Below are positions 33,298-33,537 of a stretch of DNA of 33,537 bases, piece after piece. This DNA is from Psychrobacillus soli (lineage in GTDB: Bacteria > Bacillota > Bacilli > Bacillales_A > Planococcaceae). Position numbers and translations under genes: made by a program. The notes beneath the pieces are model-generated. The model searched no databases. It had not been told where the DNA came from and saw nothing but the letters and a program-made list of their open reading frames with translations. The stretch's first letter is position 1; each line of letters begins with the position of its first letter. The stretch is from positions 51,101 through 84,637 of the forward strand of contig NZ_VDGG01000014.1 of the NCBI RefSeq assembly GCF_006861775.1, read 5' to 3'.

Positions 33298-33537
33298 AGC
33301 TTTGCAGGAGTGTATCCTAGTGTACACTCATCAGGAAAGTTTACTGCGACAACCAATCATATTACTAAACGAGGTTCAAGTAGATTAAGCATGCTTTAAA
33401 TCTTGCCGTATTGTGCGGTATCAGAAGTTCAAGAAACAAAAAGCTGAAAGAATTCTATGACAAGAAGAAATCAGAAGGAAAGCCTGCAAAAGTGGCAATA
33501 GTAGCCTGTATTAACAAACTGCTTCATTGGGTTTATG
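33298..33537 (+). pseudogene. C-terminal fragment of an IS110 transposase
   Basis: Reads SFAGVYPSVHSSGKFTATTN, ITKRGSSRL, a one-base frameshift near 33388, then HALNLAVLCGI, KKLKEFYDKKKSEGKPAKVA, IVACINKLLHWVY to the window edge. It matches the Tnp20 half of copy A (AFAGIDPSVFESGTFKGTLN, ITKRGSSRLRHAL) at roughly 50-60 percent by eye. It is therefore a distinct family member, not a duplicate. It lacks a start and the catalytic N-terminal domain. Confidence 0.8.

Larger units (their letters stand above)
33061..33537 (+). mobile_element. IS110-family element with internal deletion (copy B), runs off the window
   Basis: Plus-strand relative of copy A. It keeps the left-end hairpin, the bridge-RNA-like segment (to about 33275) and then jumps to the last part of the transposase gene. 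The DEDD domain and the coiled-coil region are absent. The window ends inside the KLLHWVY codons, so the right end is not seen. Confidence 0.75.

Noticed and set aside
33114-33356. 80-codon minus-strand open frame
   Set aside because: It lies antisense to the conserved IS110 non-coding region and the transposase fragment; the conservation there is of structure, not of this frame.
1-33537. CRISPR array, tRNA, rRNA or prophage module
   Set aside because: No regularly spaced direct repeats with unique spacers, no cloverleaf-like or rRNA-like segments, and no group of phage structural genes were found; the coiled-coil gene at 3590 stands alone.

Overview
The window looks like the chromosome of a low-GC, spore-forming Firmicute, most likely Planococcaceae (Sporosarcina/Psychrobacillus-like). 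The evidence is the AT-rich base use, strong AGGAGG-type ribosome sites, a complete gerA-type germinant-receptor operon, a bacilliredoxin brxB, a mutAB-meaB operon and composite intergenic palindromes that I associate from memory with this family.

Layout. 1-5.3 kb: a membrane-anchored hypothetical, a PadR/DUF2812 pair, a TPR gene broken by two in-frame stops, a coiled-coil hypothetical and a ZIP-family transporter. 5.36-8.94 kb: gerA-type A, B and C genes joined by ATGA overlaps. 9.1-14.6 kb: methylmalonyl-CoA mutase (mutA, mutB), its chaperone meaB, a composite palindromic repeat and brxB. 14.6-15.4 kb: decayed resA-like and glyoxalase-like genes. 15.5-29.3 kb: the main feature, a catabolic gene cluster. 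29.3-33.5 kb: a decay zone with an IS1182-type remnant, a dead IS110 element, a small membrane protein gene and a second, internally deleted IS110 copy.

The catabolic cluster holds an ADP-forming-type acyl-CoA synthetase with both phosphohistidine motifs (candidate DddX, the ATP-dependent DMSP lyase), a BCCT transporter, an AcuI-type acryloyl-CoA reductase, two crotonases, a 3-hydroxyisobutyryl-CoA hydrolase-type enzyme, an iron-type alcohol dehydrogenase (DddB-like), a CoA-acylating semialdehyde dehydrogenase (MmsA/DddC-like), an NMO/FabK-like flavoprotein and a TetR regulator. Read together they give a full route: uptake of DMSP or a similar onium acid; ATP- and CoA-dependent cleavage to dimethyl sulfide plus acryloyl-CoA; then either reduction to propionyl-CoA (which could enter the nearby methylmalonyl-CoA mutase pathway) or hydration to 3-hydroxypropionyl-CoA, hydrolysis, oxidation to malonate semialdehyde and conversion to acetyl-CoA. 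The substrate is inferred from gene content and is not proven.

Three promoters of the cluster carry the palindrome TTGACTGGTCAA, or a one-mismatch form, laid exactly over the -35 box (before the flavoprotein, the synthetase and acuI). A weaker version lies before the main crotonase operon. This suggests one local regulon, probably run by the TetR protein. Separately, the two IS110 copies share a non-coding 5' segment with paired compensatory base changes, which supports a bridge-RNA-type structure.
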